Shown here: positions 1 to 6,512 of the stretch, piece after piece | Position numbering within the stretch: the stretch's first letter is position 1 | Layout: every line of letters starts with the position of its first letter | Assembly (NCBI GenBank): GCA_019690055.1 | Contig: JADGGF010000101.1 | Span: 1-10,978 of the forward strand | Reading direction: 5' to 3' | Length of the DNA: 10,978 nt | Origin: Micromonosporaceae bacterium | Lineage (GTDB): Bacteria > Actinomycetota > Actinomycetes > Mycobacteriales > Micromonosporaceae | The notes under the pieces: generated by a model | Databases searched by the model: none | Told to the model about the DNA's origin: nothing | Seen by the model: the letters and a program-made list of their open reading frames with translations, nothing else | Translations under genes and position numbers: made by a program

Positions 1-951
1 GGGCGAGCTGGGCGGGACAGCCTGGTCGTCGCCCCGGAAGGCCGCCGGCTGCTGCGCATCGAGGCGCGTAACGCACAGACCCCCATCGAGCGCAAGCCGC
101 CATGGATCAAGGTCAAGGCCACGATGGGGCCGGAGTACTCGCAGTTGCGCAGCCTCGTGTCCCGGGAGGGCCTGCACACGGTCTGCCAGGAGGCGGGCTG
201 CCCCAACATCTATGAGTGCTGGGAGGACCGCGAGGCGACGTTCCTCATCGGCGGTGACCAGTGCACCCGGCGGTGCGACTTCTGCCAGATCGACACCGGC
301 CGTCCGGCCGACTTCGACGCCGATGAGCCCCGGCGGGTCGCCGAGTCGGTGGCGACCATGGGCCTGCGGTACGCGACGGTCACCGGCGTCGCCCGCGACG
401 ACCTGCCCGACGGCGGGGCGTGGCTGTACGCGGAGACCGTACGGCAGATTCACGCGCTCGTGCCCGGCTGCGGCGTCGAGCTGCTGATCCCTGACTTCAA
501 CGGCAACCCCGCCCAGCTCGGCGAGGTGTTCGGCGCGCGGCCGGAGGTGCTCGCCCACAACGTGGAGACGGTGCCGCGCATCTTCAAGCGGATCCGCCCG
601 GCGTTCCGCTACGAGCGCTCACTCGACGTGATCACCCAGGCCCGCGCGGCCGGGCTGGTCACCAAGTCGAACCTCATCCTCGGGCTGGGTGAGGAGCGCG
701 AGGAGGTCCTGCAGACGCTGCGCGACCTGTACGCCGCCGGGTGCGAGCTGGTCACGATCACCCAGTACCTGCGTCCGACGCCCCGGCACCACCCGGTCGA
801 GCGCTGGGTCAAGCCGGAGGAATTCGTCGAGCTCCGCGAGGAGGCCCTGGCAATCGGCTTCGCGGGGGTGCTCAGCGGCCCGCTCGTCCGCTCCTCCTAC
901 CGCGCCGGCCGCCTGTACCAGGAGGCCATCGCGGCCCGCCGCGCCGCCTGA
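1..951 (+). CDS. lipA: Lipoyl synthase (radical SAM), 5' end uncertain or cut by window edge
   Basis: LipA inserts two sulfurs at C6 and C8 of octanoyl groups on lipoyl domains, completing lipoate on 2-oxoacid dehydrogenases and GcvH in the cytoplasm. The radical-SAM cluster motif CTRRCDFC (CX3CX2C) is present, as is the LipA-specific auxiliary-cluster motif CX4CX5C (CQEAGCPNIYEC) before it. The C-terminal RSSYRAG carries the serine that ligates the auxiliary cluster. The first in-frame ATG is at 124, but that start would lose a conserved N-terminal stretch: the codons from about 31 read APEGRRLLRIEARNAQTP, as in actinobacterial LipA. The frame is open to base 1, so the true start is a non-ATG codon near 22 or lies outside the window. 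The length is otherwise normal for the family. Upstream lipB is expected but not visible. Function is very secure; the start is not. Confidence 0.95.
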   Translation, partial: GRAGRDSLVVAPEGRRLLRIEARNAQTPIERKPPWIKVKATMGPEYSQLRSLVSREGLHTVCQEAGCPNIYECWEDREATFLIGGDQCTRRCDFCQIDTGRPADFDADEPRRVAESVATMGLRYATVTGVARDDLPDGGAWLYAETVRQIHALVPGCGVELLIPDFNGNPAQLGEVFGARPEVLAHNVETVPRIFKRIRPAFRYERSLDVITQARAAGLVTKSNLILGLGEEREEVLQTLRDLYAAGCELVTITQYLRPTPRHHPVERWVKPEEFVELREEALAIGFAGVLSGPLVRSSYRAGRLYQEAIAARRAA

Positions 952-978
952 CCCGGCCGCCTCTCCCCGTCCTCCTAC

Positions 979-1040
979 GTTGATCTAGGGCGTAGAGTGG
1001 TGCTTGAAGATCAACTAACCACCCTATGCCCTAGATCAAC
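979..1040. repeat. Palindromic intergenic element, 23-base inverted arms
   Basis: The left arm at 979-1001 and the right arm at 1018-1040 are inverted copies matching at 21 of 23 positions, with a 16-base spacer. Both outer ends are GTTGATCTAGGGC or its complement. The spacer holds a third copy of the terminal octamer (AGATCAAC, 1008-1015), so a second shorter hairpin is possible. It starts 28 bases after the lipA stop. It could act as a lipA terminator, although no T-run follows. Its long AT-containing arms, unlike the surrounding GC-rich DNA, suggest a REP- or MITE-like dispersed element. My recollection that Micromonosporaceae genomes carry many intergenic repeats beginning GTTGATC is memory, not a search. 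Confidence 0.8.
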
Positions 1041-1043
1041 ACG

Positions 1044-1068
1044 CATGGGTGCATAGACTCGACCCATG
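1044..1068 (+). promoter_or_regulatory. Leaderless-type promoter -10 inside an inverted repeat
   Basis: TAGACT at 1054-1059 matches the actinobacterial -10 TANNNT and lies exactly at -12 to -7 if transcription begins at the A of the ATG at 1066. No Shine-Dalgarno sequence precedes that ATG, which fits a leaderless mRNA. Perfect 7-base inverted arms, CATGGGT (1044-1050) and ACCCATG (1062-1068), bracket the hexamer with an 11-base spacer, so a dimeric repressor could cover it. No convincing -35 is visible at the usual distance. The operator role is inference. Confidence 0.5.
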
Positions 1069-1764
1069 GCCAAGGCGACCCAGGAGAGGCCGGGGTTCCG
1101 CGAGACGCTCAAGCGGCTGCCCCTGGTGTTTCAATTCACCGCGAAGCGGGACAAGTGGTTCGTTCCGCTCACCATATCGGCGGTCGTCATCGCTCTCGCG
1201 ATCACCGTGGCTCTGTGGGTCGCGGTGGGCTGGTTCGCCATCCCGTTCGGCCTGATGCTGGTGCTGCTCGCGGTGCTGATCGTGCTGAACCTGCGGGCCA
1301 ACCGGGCGTTCATGATCGAGGCTGAGGGCCAACCCGGTGCTGCCGCCGGCATCGTGGAGAACATGCGGGGCGACTTCCGGGTCACTCCGGCGCTCGCCTC
1401 GACCACCCAGATGGACTTCGTCCACCTGGTGGTCTGCCGCGCCGGTGTCGTGCTGCTGGGCGAAGGCAACCCGAGCCGGGTGCGCACCCTCATCGGCCAG
1501 GAGCGCAAGCGCCTGCAGAAGGTGATCGGCTCGGCCGACCTGCGCGACTTTGTGATCGGCAACGCCGAGGGTCAGGTGCCGCTGCGCAAGCTGCGGATGA
1601 CGCTGCTCAAGCTGCCCCGCACGCTCGGGCCCAAGGAGGTCGCCGCCATCGACAAGCGGATCAAGGCGCTCACTGCCCGCCCGCAGATGCCCAAGGGCGC
1701 GATCCCCAAGAACCTGCGCCCGCCCAAGGGCGCCTTCCGCGCCATGCGGGGCGGCCCGCGCTGA
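1066..1764 (+). CDS. DUF4191 family integral membrane protein
   Basis: This 232-residue protein has the DUF4191 layout. It opens with a short basic, amphipathic N-terminus. Two transmembrane helices follow at about residues 31-54 and 57-75. A hydrophilic domain of about 150 residues, probably cytoplasmic, ends in a basic Pro/Lys/Arg-rich tail rich in PKG and RPP motifs. The biochemical function of the family is unknown. It is the gene usually found between lipA and glnA in actinobacteria (Rv2219 in Mycobacterium tuberculosis), which supports the call. The ATG at 1066 is chosen because a TANNNT box sits exactly six bases upstream and no ribosome binding site offers an alternative. It lies 114 bases after lipA with a palindromic element between, so independent transcription is likely. 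Confidence 0.88.
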   Translation: MAKATQERPGFRETLKRLPLVFQFTAKRDKWFVPLTISAVVIALAITVALWVAVGWFAIPFGLMLVLLAVLIVLNLRANRAFMIEAEGQPGAAAGIVENMRGDFRVTPALASTTQMDFVHLVVCRAGVVLLGEGNPSRVRTLIGQERKRLQKVIGSADLRDFVIGNAEGQVPLRKLRMTLLKLPRTLGPKEVAAIDKRIKALTARPQMPKGAIPKNLRPPKGAFRAMRGGPR

Positions 1765-1810
1765 TCGCGACACCTGCCCCGAAAGCGCCCACACAGGTAC
1801 GAACCCCCAC

Positions 1811-1862
1811 GCACCCGTACCGCGGGTGCCGCTGCGGGCCGAAACCCCGGCCACGGGGCCGG
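1811..1862 (+). terminator. Two adjacent hairpins after the DUF4191 gene, possible terminator
   Basis: A 7-bp perfect stem (GCACCCG/CGGGTGC, 1811-1829, 5-base loop) is followed by a 6-bp perfect stem (CCGGCC/GGCCGG, 1847-1862, 4-base loop). They begin 47 bases after the stop codon at 1762-1764 and precede the glnA control elements. Neither has a T-run, so termination is inferred from position and stem stability only. Confidence 0.35.
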
Positions 1863-1930
1863 TGCCCGTTCACTCCATCGGGCGAAGGACCCCGGGAGGG
1901 CTGACGTCGGCCGCCACGGCCCGGCGCGCC

Positions 1931-1968
1931 TTAACACGAACGAAACACTTGGGACACGGCGGGGCAAT
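1931..1968 (+). promoter_or_regulatory. GlnR-type nitrogen-response box upstream of glnA
   Basis: Four pentamers spaced by exactly six bases read TTAAC (1931), GAAAC (1942), GACAC (1953) and GCAAT (1964). This is the a-site/b-site tandem described for the actinobacterial OmpR-family regulator GlnR, with consensus close to GTNAC-n6-GAAAC repeated. GAAAC is an exact b-site, while TTAAC, GACAC and GCAAT are imperfect. The box centre at 1949.5 lies about 41.5 bases before the start site expected from the TACGGT hexamer downstream, which suits an activator contacting RNA polymerase. No glnR gene is in the window. Confidence 0.75.
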
Positions 1969-1978
1969 GCCCCGGGCC

Positions 1979-1984
1979 TACGGT
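1979..1984 (+). promoter_or_regulatory. Candidate -10 for glnA
   Basis: TACGGT matches TANNNT and would place the start site near 1991, leaving a leader of about 69 bases before the GTG start. It is favoured over other hexamers because it puts the GlnR box at about -41.5. There is no good -35, as expected of an activator-dependent promoter. Confidence 0.45.
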
Positions 1985-2049
1985 CGCGTGCATCCAGGCA
2001 AGGCACCGCCGCCACCACCTGAGTCAGTTCAGGCCACTGCGACCCTCCC

Positions 2050-2055
2050 AGGAGG
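2050..2055 (+). promoter_or_regulatory. Ribosome binding site that fixes the glnA GTG start
   Basis: AGGAGG ends four bases before the GTG at 2060. An ATG at 2056 overlaps in another frame and is too close to the site to be used. The next codons (FANPDE) give the usual GlnA N-terminus, so the GTG is preferred. Confidence 0.85.
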
Positions 2056-2059
2056 ATGA

Positions 2060-3484
2060 GTGTTCGCCAACCCCGACGAGCTACTCCGGTACATCCGGAA
2101 CGAGGGCGTTAAGTTTGTCGACGTCCGGTTCTGCGACCTACCGGGAGTGATGCAGCACTTCACGGTGCCGGTCGAATCATTCGGGCCGGACGTGTTCACG
2201 ACCGGCCTTGCCTTCGACGGTTCGTCGATCCGGGGCTTCCAGCAGATCCATGAGTCGGACATGCTGCTGCTGCCGGACGTGGCGACCGCCTTCGTTGACC
2301 CGTTCCGGGTGGAGAAGACGCTGGCCCTGAACTTCTTCATCCACGACCCGTTCACCCGCGAGCCGTACAGCCGCGACCCGCGCAACGTGGCGAAGAAGGC
2401 GGAGACCTACCTGCAGAGCAGCGGCATCGCCGACACCGCCTACTTCGGCCCGGAGGCGGAGTTCTACATCTTCGACTCGATCCGCCACGAGACCGGCCCC
2501 AACCAAGGGTACTACTACATCGACTCGATCGAGGGTTGGTGGAACAGCGGCAAGGACGAGGCGGGCGGCAACCGCGGTTACAAGACCCCGTACAAGGCCG
2601 GCTACTTCCCGGTGCCGCCGACGGACCACTACGCCGACCTGCGCGACCAGATGGTGCGCAACCTGATCAGCCTCGGCTTCACCGTCGAGCGGGCGCACCA
2701 CGAGGTCGGCACCGCCGGTCAGGCCGAGATCAACTACAAGTTCTCGACGCTGCTGCACGCCGGTGACCAGTTGCAGCTGTTCAAGTACGTCGTGAAGAAC
2801 ACCGCCTGGCTCGCCGGCAAGACCGCGACGTTCATGCCCAAGCCGCTCTTCGGGGACAACGGCTCCGGCATGCACACGCACCAGAGCCTGTGGCTGAACG
2901 GGGAGCCGCTCTTCTACGACGAAACCGGCTACGGCGGCCTGTCGGACATCGCCCGGTGGTACATCGGCGGTCTGCTCTACCACGCCCCGTCGCTGCTCGC
3001 CTTCACCAACCCGACGGTCAACTCCTACCGTCGTCTGGTGCCGGGCTTCGAGGCGCCGGTCAACCTGGTGTACTCGCAGCGCAACCGGTCGGCCTGCACC
3101 CGTATCCCGGTCACGGGGACGAACCCGAAGGCCAAGCGCATCGAGTTCCGGGTGCCGGACCCGTCGTCGAACCCGTACCTCGCCTTCTCGGCGATGCTGA
3201 TGGCCGGCCTCGACGGCATCCGCAACAAGATCGAGCCGCCCGCGCCGATCGACAAGGACCTGTACGACCTGCCGCCGGAGGAGGTCGCCCAGGTCAAGCA
3301 GGTGCCCGGTTCGCTGCCCGAGGTGCTCGACGCGCTCGAGAAGGACCACAACTACCTGCTCGAGGGCGGCGTGTTCACCCCCGACCTGATCGAGACGTGG
3401 ATCGCGTACAAGCGCGCGGCCGAGGTCGACCCGGTCCGGCTGCGGCCGACCCCGCACGAGTTCGCGCTCTACTGGGACGTCTGA
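2060..3484 (+). CDS. glnA: Type I glutamine synthetase, adenylylatable
   Basis: GlnA makes glutamine from glutamate, ammonia and ATP as a cytoplasmic dodecamer and is the main ammonium-assimilating enzyme. The 474 residues match the usual length and run VDVRFCDLPGVMQHF, the loop AFDGSSIRGF, the metal-site GPEAEFYIFD, NGSGMHTHQSLW, the glutamate-site NRSACTRIP, and a terminal EFALYWDV. Tyr402 in DKDLYDLPPEE is the conserved tyrosine adenylylated by GlnE, so activity is probably switched off post-translationally in nitrogen excess. The sequence most resembles GlnA1 of mycobacteria and streptomycetes. The GTG start has a strong ribosome binding site. Transcription is probably governed by the GlnR-type box at 1931-1968. 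The gene is followed by a triplicated stop motif and a strong hairpin, and is probably monocistronic. All conserved motifs looked for are intact. Confidence 0.98.
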   Translation: MFANPDELLRYIRNEGVKFVDVRFCDLPGVMQHFTVPVESFGPDVFTTGLAFDGSSIRGFQQIHESDMLLLPDVATAFVDPFRVEKTLALNFFIHDPFTREPYSRDPRNVAKKAETYLQSSGIADTAYFGPEAEFYIFDSIRHETGPNQGYYYIDSIEGWWNSGKDEAGGNRGYKTPYKAGYFPVPPTDHYADLRDQMVRNLISLGFTVERAHHEVGTAGQAEINYKFSTLLHAGDQLQLFKYVVKNTAWLAGKTATFMPKPLFGDNGSGMHTHQSLWLNGEPLFYDETGYGGLSDIARWYIGGLLYHAPSLLAFTNPTVNSYRRLVPGFEAPVNLVYSQRNRSACTRIPVTGTNPKAKRIEFRVPDPSSNPYLAFSAMLMAGLDGIRNKIEPPAPIDKDLYDLPPEEVAQVKQVPGSLPEVLDALEKDHNYLLEGGVFTPDLIETWIAYKRAAEVDPVRLRPTPHEFALYWDV

Positions 3485-3516
3485 TCGACGACGTCTGATT
3501 CACGACGACGTCTGAT
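3476..3516 (+). repeat. Triplicated 10-mer covering the glnA stop codon
   Basis: GACGTCTGAT occurs at 3476-3485, 3490-3499 and 3507-3516. The first copy is the last two glnA codons (Asp-Val), the TGA stop and two more bases. The other two copies lie in the remaining two reading frames relative to glnA, so each frame meets a GAC-GTC-TGA. The spacers (CGAC, TCACGAC) are partly related. It looks like a short slippage duplication of the gene end. Confidence 0.8.
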
Positions 3517-3546
3517 CCGCGACGGCTCAGTCGGATCACGGCAACG

Positions 3547-3578
3547 CCGGGGCGTCCTCCGTTCGGAGGGCGCCCCGG
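3547..3578 (+). terminator. glnA terminator hairpin
   Basis: A 14-bp GC-rich stem (CCGGGGCGTCCTCC with its complement, one G-U pair) closes a 4-base GTTC loop and is followed by a T/G-rich tract (TCGTGTTGTGG). It starts 63 bases after the glnA stop. The stem is the strongest in this intergenic region, and the tail fits intrinsic termination in a high-GC genome. Confidence 0.85.
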
Positions 3579-3592
3579 TCGTGTTGTGGCCA

Positions 3593-3598
3593 TACGAT
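3593..3598 (+). promoter_or_regulatory. Candidate leaderless -10 for the acylase gene
   Basis: TACGAT matches TANNNT and ends eight bases before the ATG at 3607. With no ribosome binding site between them, transcription probably starts at or within two bases of that ATG. The earlier GTG at 3586 lies upstream of this hexamer in the terminator tail, which argues against its use. Confidence 0.5.
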
Positions 3599-3606
3599 CA
3601 CAAGTC

Positions 3607-6321
3607 ATGACCGACGCGCCCGCCTCGACCGCTCCGGACACGCCCGCTCCAGCCGACACCCCCGCGTCGTCCCGCCAACGTCGCCCGCGCACGGTGTGGG
3701 GACGAGCGCGCCGGCACTGGCTGCACCGCGCGCTCGCCGGCATCGTCAGCGTGCTGGTGGTGCTGATCCTCGTCGCGGCGGGCCTGGTCGCCTGGTCGGT
3801 GCGACGCGCCTTCCCCCAGCTCGGCGGCGAGCTGACGCTGCCCGGCCTGAGCGCCCCGGTCACGGTCTACCGCGACCAGCACGGCATCCCGCAGATTTAC
3901 GCGAGCAACGCCCGCGACCTGTTCCTGGCTCAGGGGTACGTGCACGCGCAGGACCGGTTCTGGGAGATGGACTTCCGCCGCCACGTGACCGCCGGACGGC
4001 TGGCGGAGCTCTTCGGCGAGAGCCAAGTGGACACCGACGCGTTCATCCGGACGCTCGGCTGGCGGCGGGTCGCCGAGCAGGAGTGGTCGATGCTGTCCAG
4101 CGAGGCGCGCGCGTACCTCGAGGCGTACGCCGCGGGGGTGAACGCCTGGATCGAGCAGACCGGCGGCGCCGCCCCCACCGGGGACAAGAGCCTGGAGTAC
4201 AGCCTGCTGCAGCTGCTCAACAGCGGCTACACGATCGAGCCGTGGCACCCCGTGGACACGCTGGCCTGGCTCAAGGCCATGGCCTGGGATCTGCGGAGCA
4301 ACATGAGCGACGAGATCAACCGCGCCGTGCTGCTCGGCAGCGGGCTGAGCCGGGCGCAGATCGACGATCTCTACCCGGAGTACCCGTTCGACCGCAACCG
4401 GCCGATCGTCACGGCACTGCCGGAGCCGCCGAAGCACCCCCGGGCCCCAGCGGGCGAGGACCTCAGCGGCGGCGACAACCCGGCGGCGGACACCGACGTT
4501 GTGGCGCAAGCTGCGCCGGCGCTGGCCGGACTCGCCGAGGCCGCCGCAGCCCTGCCGGCGCTGCTGGGCACGGGCGGTGCGGGCATCGGCTCGAACTCGT
4601 GGGCGGTCGCCGGGGAGCACACCAGCACGGGCAAGCCCTTCCTGGCCAACGATCCGCATCTGGGATCGTCGATGCCCGGCATCTGGTACCAGATCGGCCT
4701 GCACTGCACCTGCGGCATCGCCGTGACCGGTTTCAGCTTCTCCGGGGTGCCCGGCGTGATCATCGGCCACAACGACCGCATCGCCTGGGGCTTCACCAAC
4801 CTCGGCCCCGACGTCACCGACCTCTACCTGGAGAAGATCGACGGAGATAGGTACTTCGACGGCGAGCAGTGGGTCCCGCTGACCGTCCGGAAAGAGATCA
4901 TCAAGGTCGCCGGCGGCGAGCCCGTGACGATCACCGTCCGCTCGACCAAGCACGGCCCGCTCCTGTCCGACCGCTCGGCCGATCTGCTCAGCATCGCGGC
5001 TCGACCGCCGGTCGACCCCGACGGCGATCCGCTCCCGACGGTGCAGCCGGCCCCGACCTCGTCGCTGGACAGCGCCGCCCCGGATGTCCCCGAGGCCGCG
5101 GCCCGGTCGCCGTACGGCGTCGCGCTGCGCTGGACCGCGTTGGACCCGAGCGCCACCGGGGAGGCCATCTTCCTGATGAACCGCGCCCGCGACTGGGAGT
5201 CGTTCCGGGACGCCGCGCGGTTCTTCGCCGTACCGGCCCAGAACCTGCTCTACGCCGACGTCGACGGGAACATCGGTTACCAGTCTCCTGGTCTGATCCC
5301 GATTCGGGGCGCCGGCGACGGTACCTACCCGGTCCCGGGCTGGGACCCCGCCTACGACTGGACCGGATACATCCCCTTCGACGAGTTGCCGTCGGTGCGC
5401 AACCCCGAGGAGGGCTGGATCGTCACGGCCAACCAGGCGGTGGTCGGGCCGGAGTACCCGTACCTGCTCACGATGGACTGGTCGTACGGCTTCCGCAGCC
5501 AGCGCATCGTGGAGATGCTCCAGGAGCGCATCGCGGCGGGGCCGATCGACGCCGAGGTCATCCGGCAGATGCAGGTCGACAACCGCAACGGCATCGCCCC
5601 GACCCTCGTCGCCGCCCTGCGTCGCCTGCCGGACCGCCCGGCCGCCGCCGACCTGCTCTTCAACTGGGACTTCCAGCAGGGGGCCGACTCGGCGGCGGCC
5701 GCGTTGTTCAACGTGTTCTACCGTCACCTGCTGCTGCGTACCTTCGACGAGCTGCCCGAGGGGCGCGGGCTGGACGGCGACGACAGGTGGTGGATCGTCT
5801 TCGATCGCCTGCTCGACGAGCCCACCTCGCCGTGGTGGGACGAGGTTGACACGCCGGAGGTCGAGGATCGGGACGACATCCTCGGTCGGACGCTCGCGGA
5901 CGCGGTCGCGGAGCTGACCGCCGCGCAGGGAGACGACCCGGCGCAGTGGCGCTGGGGTCCGCTGCACACGCTGACGCTCACGCACGCCACGTTCGGCACG
6001 TCCGGCATCGCGCCGATCGAGTGGTTGTTCAACCGCGGCCCGGGCGAGACCTCCGGCGGCAGCGCGATCGTCAACGCCACGGGTTGGGAACCCCTCGAGG
6101 GGTATGAGGTAACCTGGGTCCCGTCGATGCGAATGATCGTCGATCTATCCAACTTGGACGACTCGCGGTGGGTGCAGCTGACCGGCAACTCCGGCCATGC
6201 CTTCCATCCCAACTACGTCGACCAGTTCGAGCTGTGGCGTACCGGGCAGAACCTACCCATGTACTGGGACCGCGCCAGCATCGAGGCCGCCGCCACCCAC
6301 ACGCTCACCCTGCACCCCTGA
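3607..6321 (+). CDS. Penicillin-acylase-family (S45) Ntn hydrolase, membrane-anchored
   Basis: This 904-residue precursor should self-cleave into alpha and beta chains and hydrolyse an amide bond outside the membrane. The N-terminus has a disordered Pro/Ala tail, a basic patch and a helix at about 43-64 (signal anchor). The alpha region starts VYRDQHGIPQIYA with GYVHAQDRFWEMD. The predicted cleavage is GIG|SNSW, making Ser329 the new N-terminal nucleophile. LANDPHL places His at beta 23, as in cephalosporin and acyl-homoserine-lactone acylases, where penicillin G acylase has Gln. Asn609 in IVTANQAV is a candidate oxyanion residue. Ala-rich (about 275-325) and Pro-rich (about 467-500) segments look like a spacer peptide and a disordered insert. 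An alternative GTG at 3586 adds seven residues. The natural substrate cannot be read from sequence; AHLs, acylated peptides or antibiotics are possible. Confidence 0.9.
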   Translation: MTDAPASTAPDTPAPADTPASSRQRRPRTVWGRARRHWLHRALAGIVSVLVVLILVAAGLVAWSVRRAFPQLGGELTLPGLSAPVTVYRDQHGIPQIYASNARDLFLAQGYVHAQDRFWEMDFRRHVTAGRLAELFGESQVDTDAFIRTLGWRRVAEQEWSMLSSEARAYLEAYAAGVNAWIEQTGGAAPTGDKSLEYSLLQLLNSGYTIEPWHPVDTLAWLKAMAWDLRSNMSDEINRAVLLGSGLSRAQIDDLYPEYPFDRNRPIVTALPEPPKHPRAPAGEDLSGGDNPAADTDVVAQAAPALAGLAEAAAALPALLGTGGAGIGSNSWAVAGEHTSTGKPFLANDPHLGSSMPGIWYQIGLHCTCGIAVTGFSFSGVPGVIIGHNDRIAWGFTNLGPDVTDLYLEKIDGDRYFDGEQWVPLTVRKEIIKVAGGEPVTITVRSTKHGPLLSDRSADLLSIAARPPVDPDGDPLPTVQPAPTSSLDSAAPDVPEAAARSPYGVALRWTALDPSATGEAIFLMNRARDWESFRDAARFFAVPAQNLLYADVDGNIGYQSPGLIPIRGAGDGTYPVPGWDPAYDWTGYIPFDELPSVRNPEEGWIVTANQAVVGPEYPYLLTMDWSYGFRSQRIVEMLQERIAAGPIDAEVIRQMQVDNRNGIAPTLVAALRRLPDRPAAADLLFNWDFQQGADSAAAALFNVFYRHLLLRTFDELPEGRGLDGDDRWWIVFDRLLDEPTSPWWDEVDTPEVEDRDDILGRTLADAVAELTAAQGDDPAQWRWGPLHTLTLTHATFGTSGIAPIEWLFNRGPGETSGGSAIVNATGWEPLEGYEVTWVPSMRMIVDLSNLDDSRWVQLTGNSGHAFHPNYVDQFELWRTGQNLPMYWDRASIEAAATHTLTLHP

Positions 6322-6322
6322 C

Positions 6323-6348
6323 CGGCGCCCCGTCGATCGCCGGCGCCG
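6323..6348 (+). terminator. Weak inverted repeat after the acylase gene
   Basis: CGGCGCC (6323-6329) and GGCGCCG (6342-6348) form a 7-bp stem around a 12-base loop directly after the stop codon. No T-run follows. It is a possible terminator only. The rest of 6349-6456 holds no gene I can support; 6436-6456 is unusually AT-rich (TTTCTTGCAAAATTCC). Confidence 0.35.
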
Positions 6349-6456
6349 AGCCGTCCGCCGCCGCGGTTCGGCGCCGGGTTCGACGACAACTTCGCGCTGC
6401 CGTTGAGACCGGCATCCCCGCCCCCGTACGGCCGAGTTTCTTGCAAAATTCCAATC

Positions 6457-6496
6457 GTCCGGCGTCGTCCGGCGTTGTCCGGCAGCGTCCGGTGTT
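6457..6496 (+). repeat. Four tandem decamers upstream of the secreted-repeat gene
   Basis: Consecutive units at 6457, 6467, 6477 and 6487 read GTCCGGCGTC, GTCCGGCGTT, GTCCGGCAGC and GTCCGGTGTT. The core GTCCGG recurs every 10 bases with no gap, close to one helical turn, so all cores face the same side of the DNA. The array lies 71 to 110 bases before the start codon of the downstream gene. It could be an array of regulator half-sites or a slippage-prone tract. Confidence 0.8.
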
Positions 6497-6512
6497 GGCC
6501 ACCGGCCAGGGC

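Noticed and set aside
979..1040. Recombination or attachment site
   Set aside because: No integrase, tRNA end or phage gene is nearby. The structure fits a dispersed palindromic repeat or terminator better.
1826..2059. 77-codon frame ending with its TGA directly before the glnA GTG, a possible leader peptide
   Set aside because: Its start lies upstream of the GlnR box and predicted glnA start site, so it would not be on the main transcript. It has no ribosome binding site and Pro/Ala-rich content.
2177..3457. 426-codon open frame antisense to glnA
   Set aside because: It mirrors glnA codon bias, has no domain signal, and glnA is certain.
3598..5985. 795-codon open frame on the minus strand antisense to the acylase
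   Set aside because: The plus strand carries intact S45 motifs throughout. The antisense translation is Arg/Val/Gly-rich with no recognisable motif, the usual shadow of third-position GC bias.
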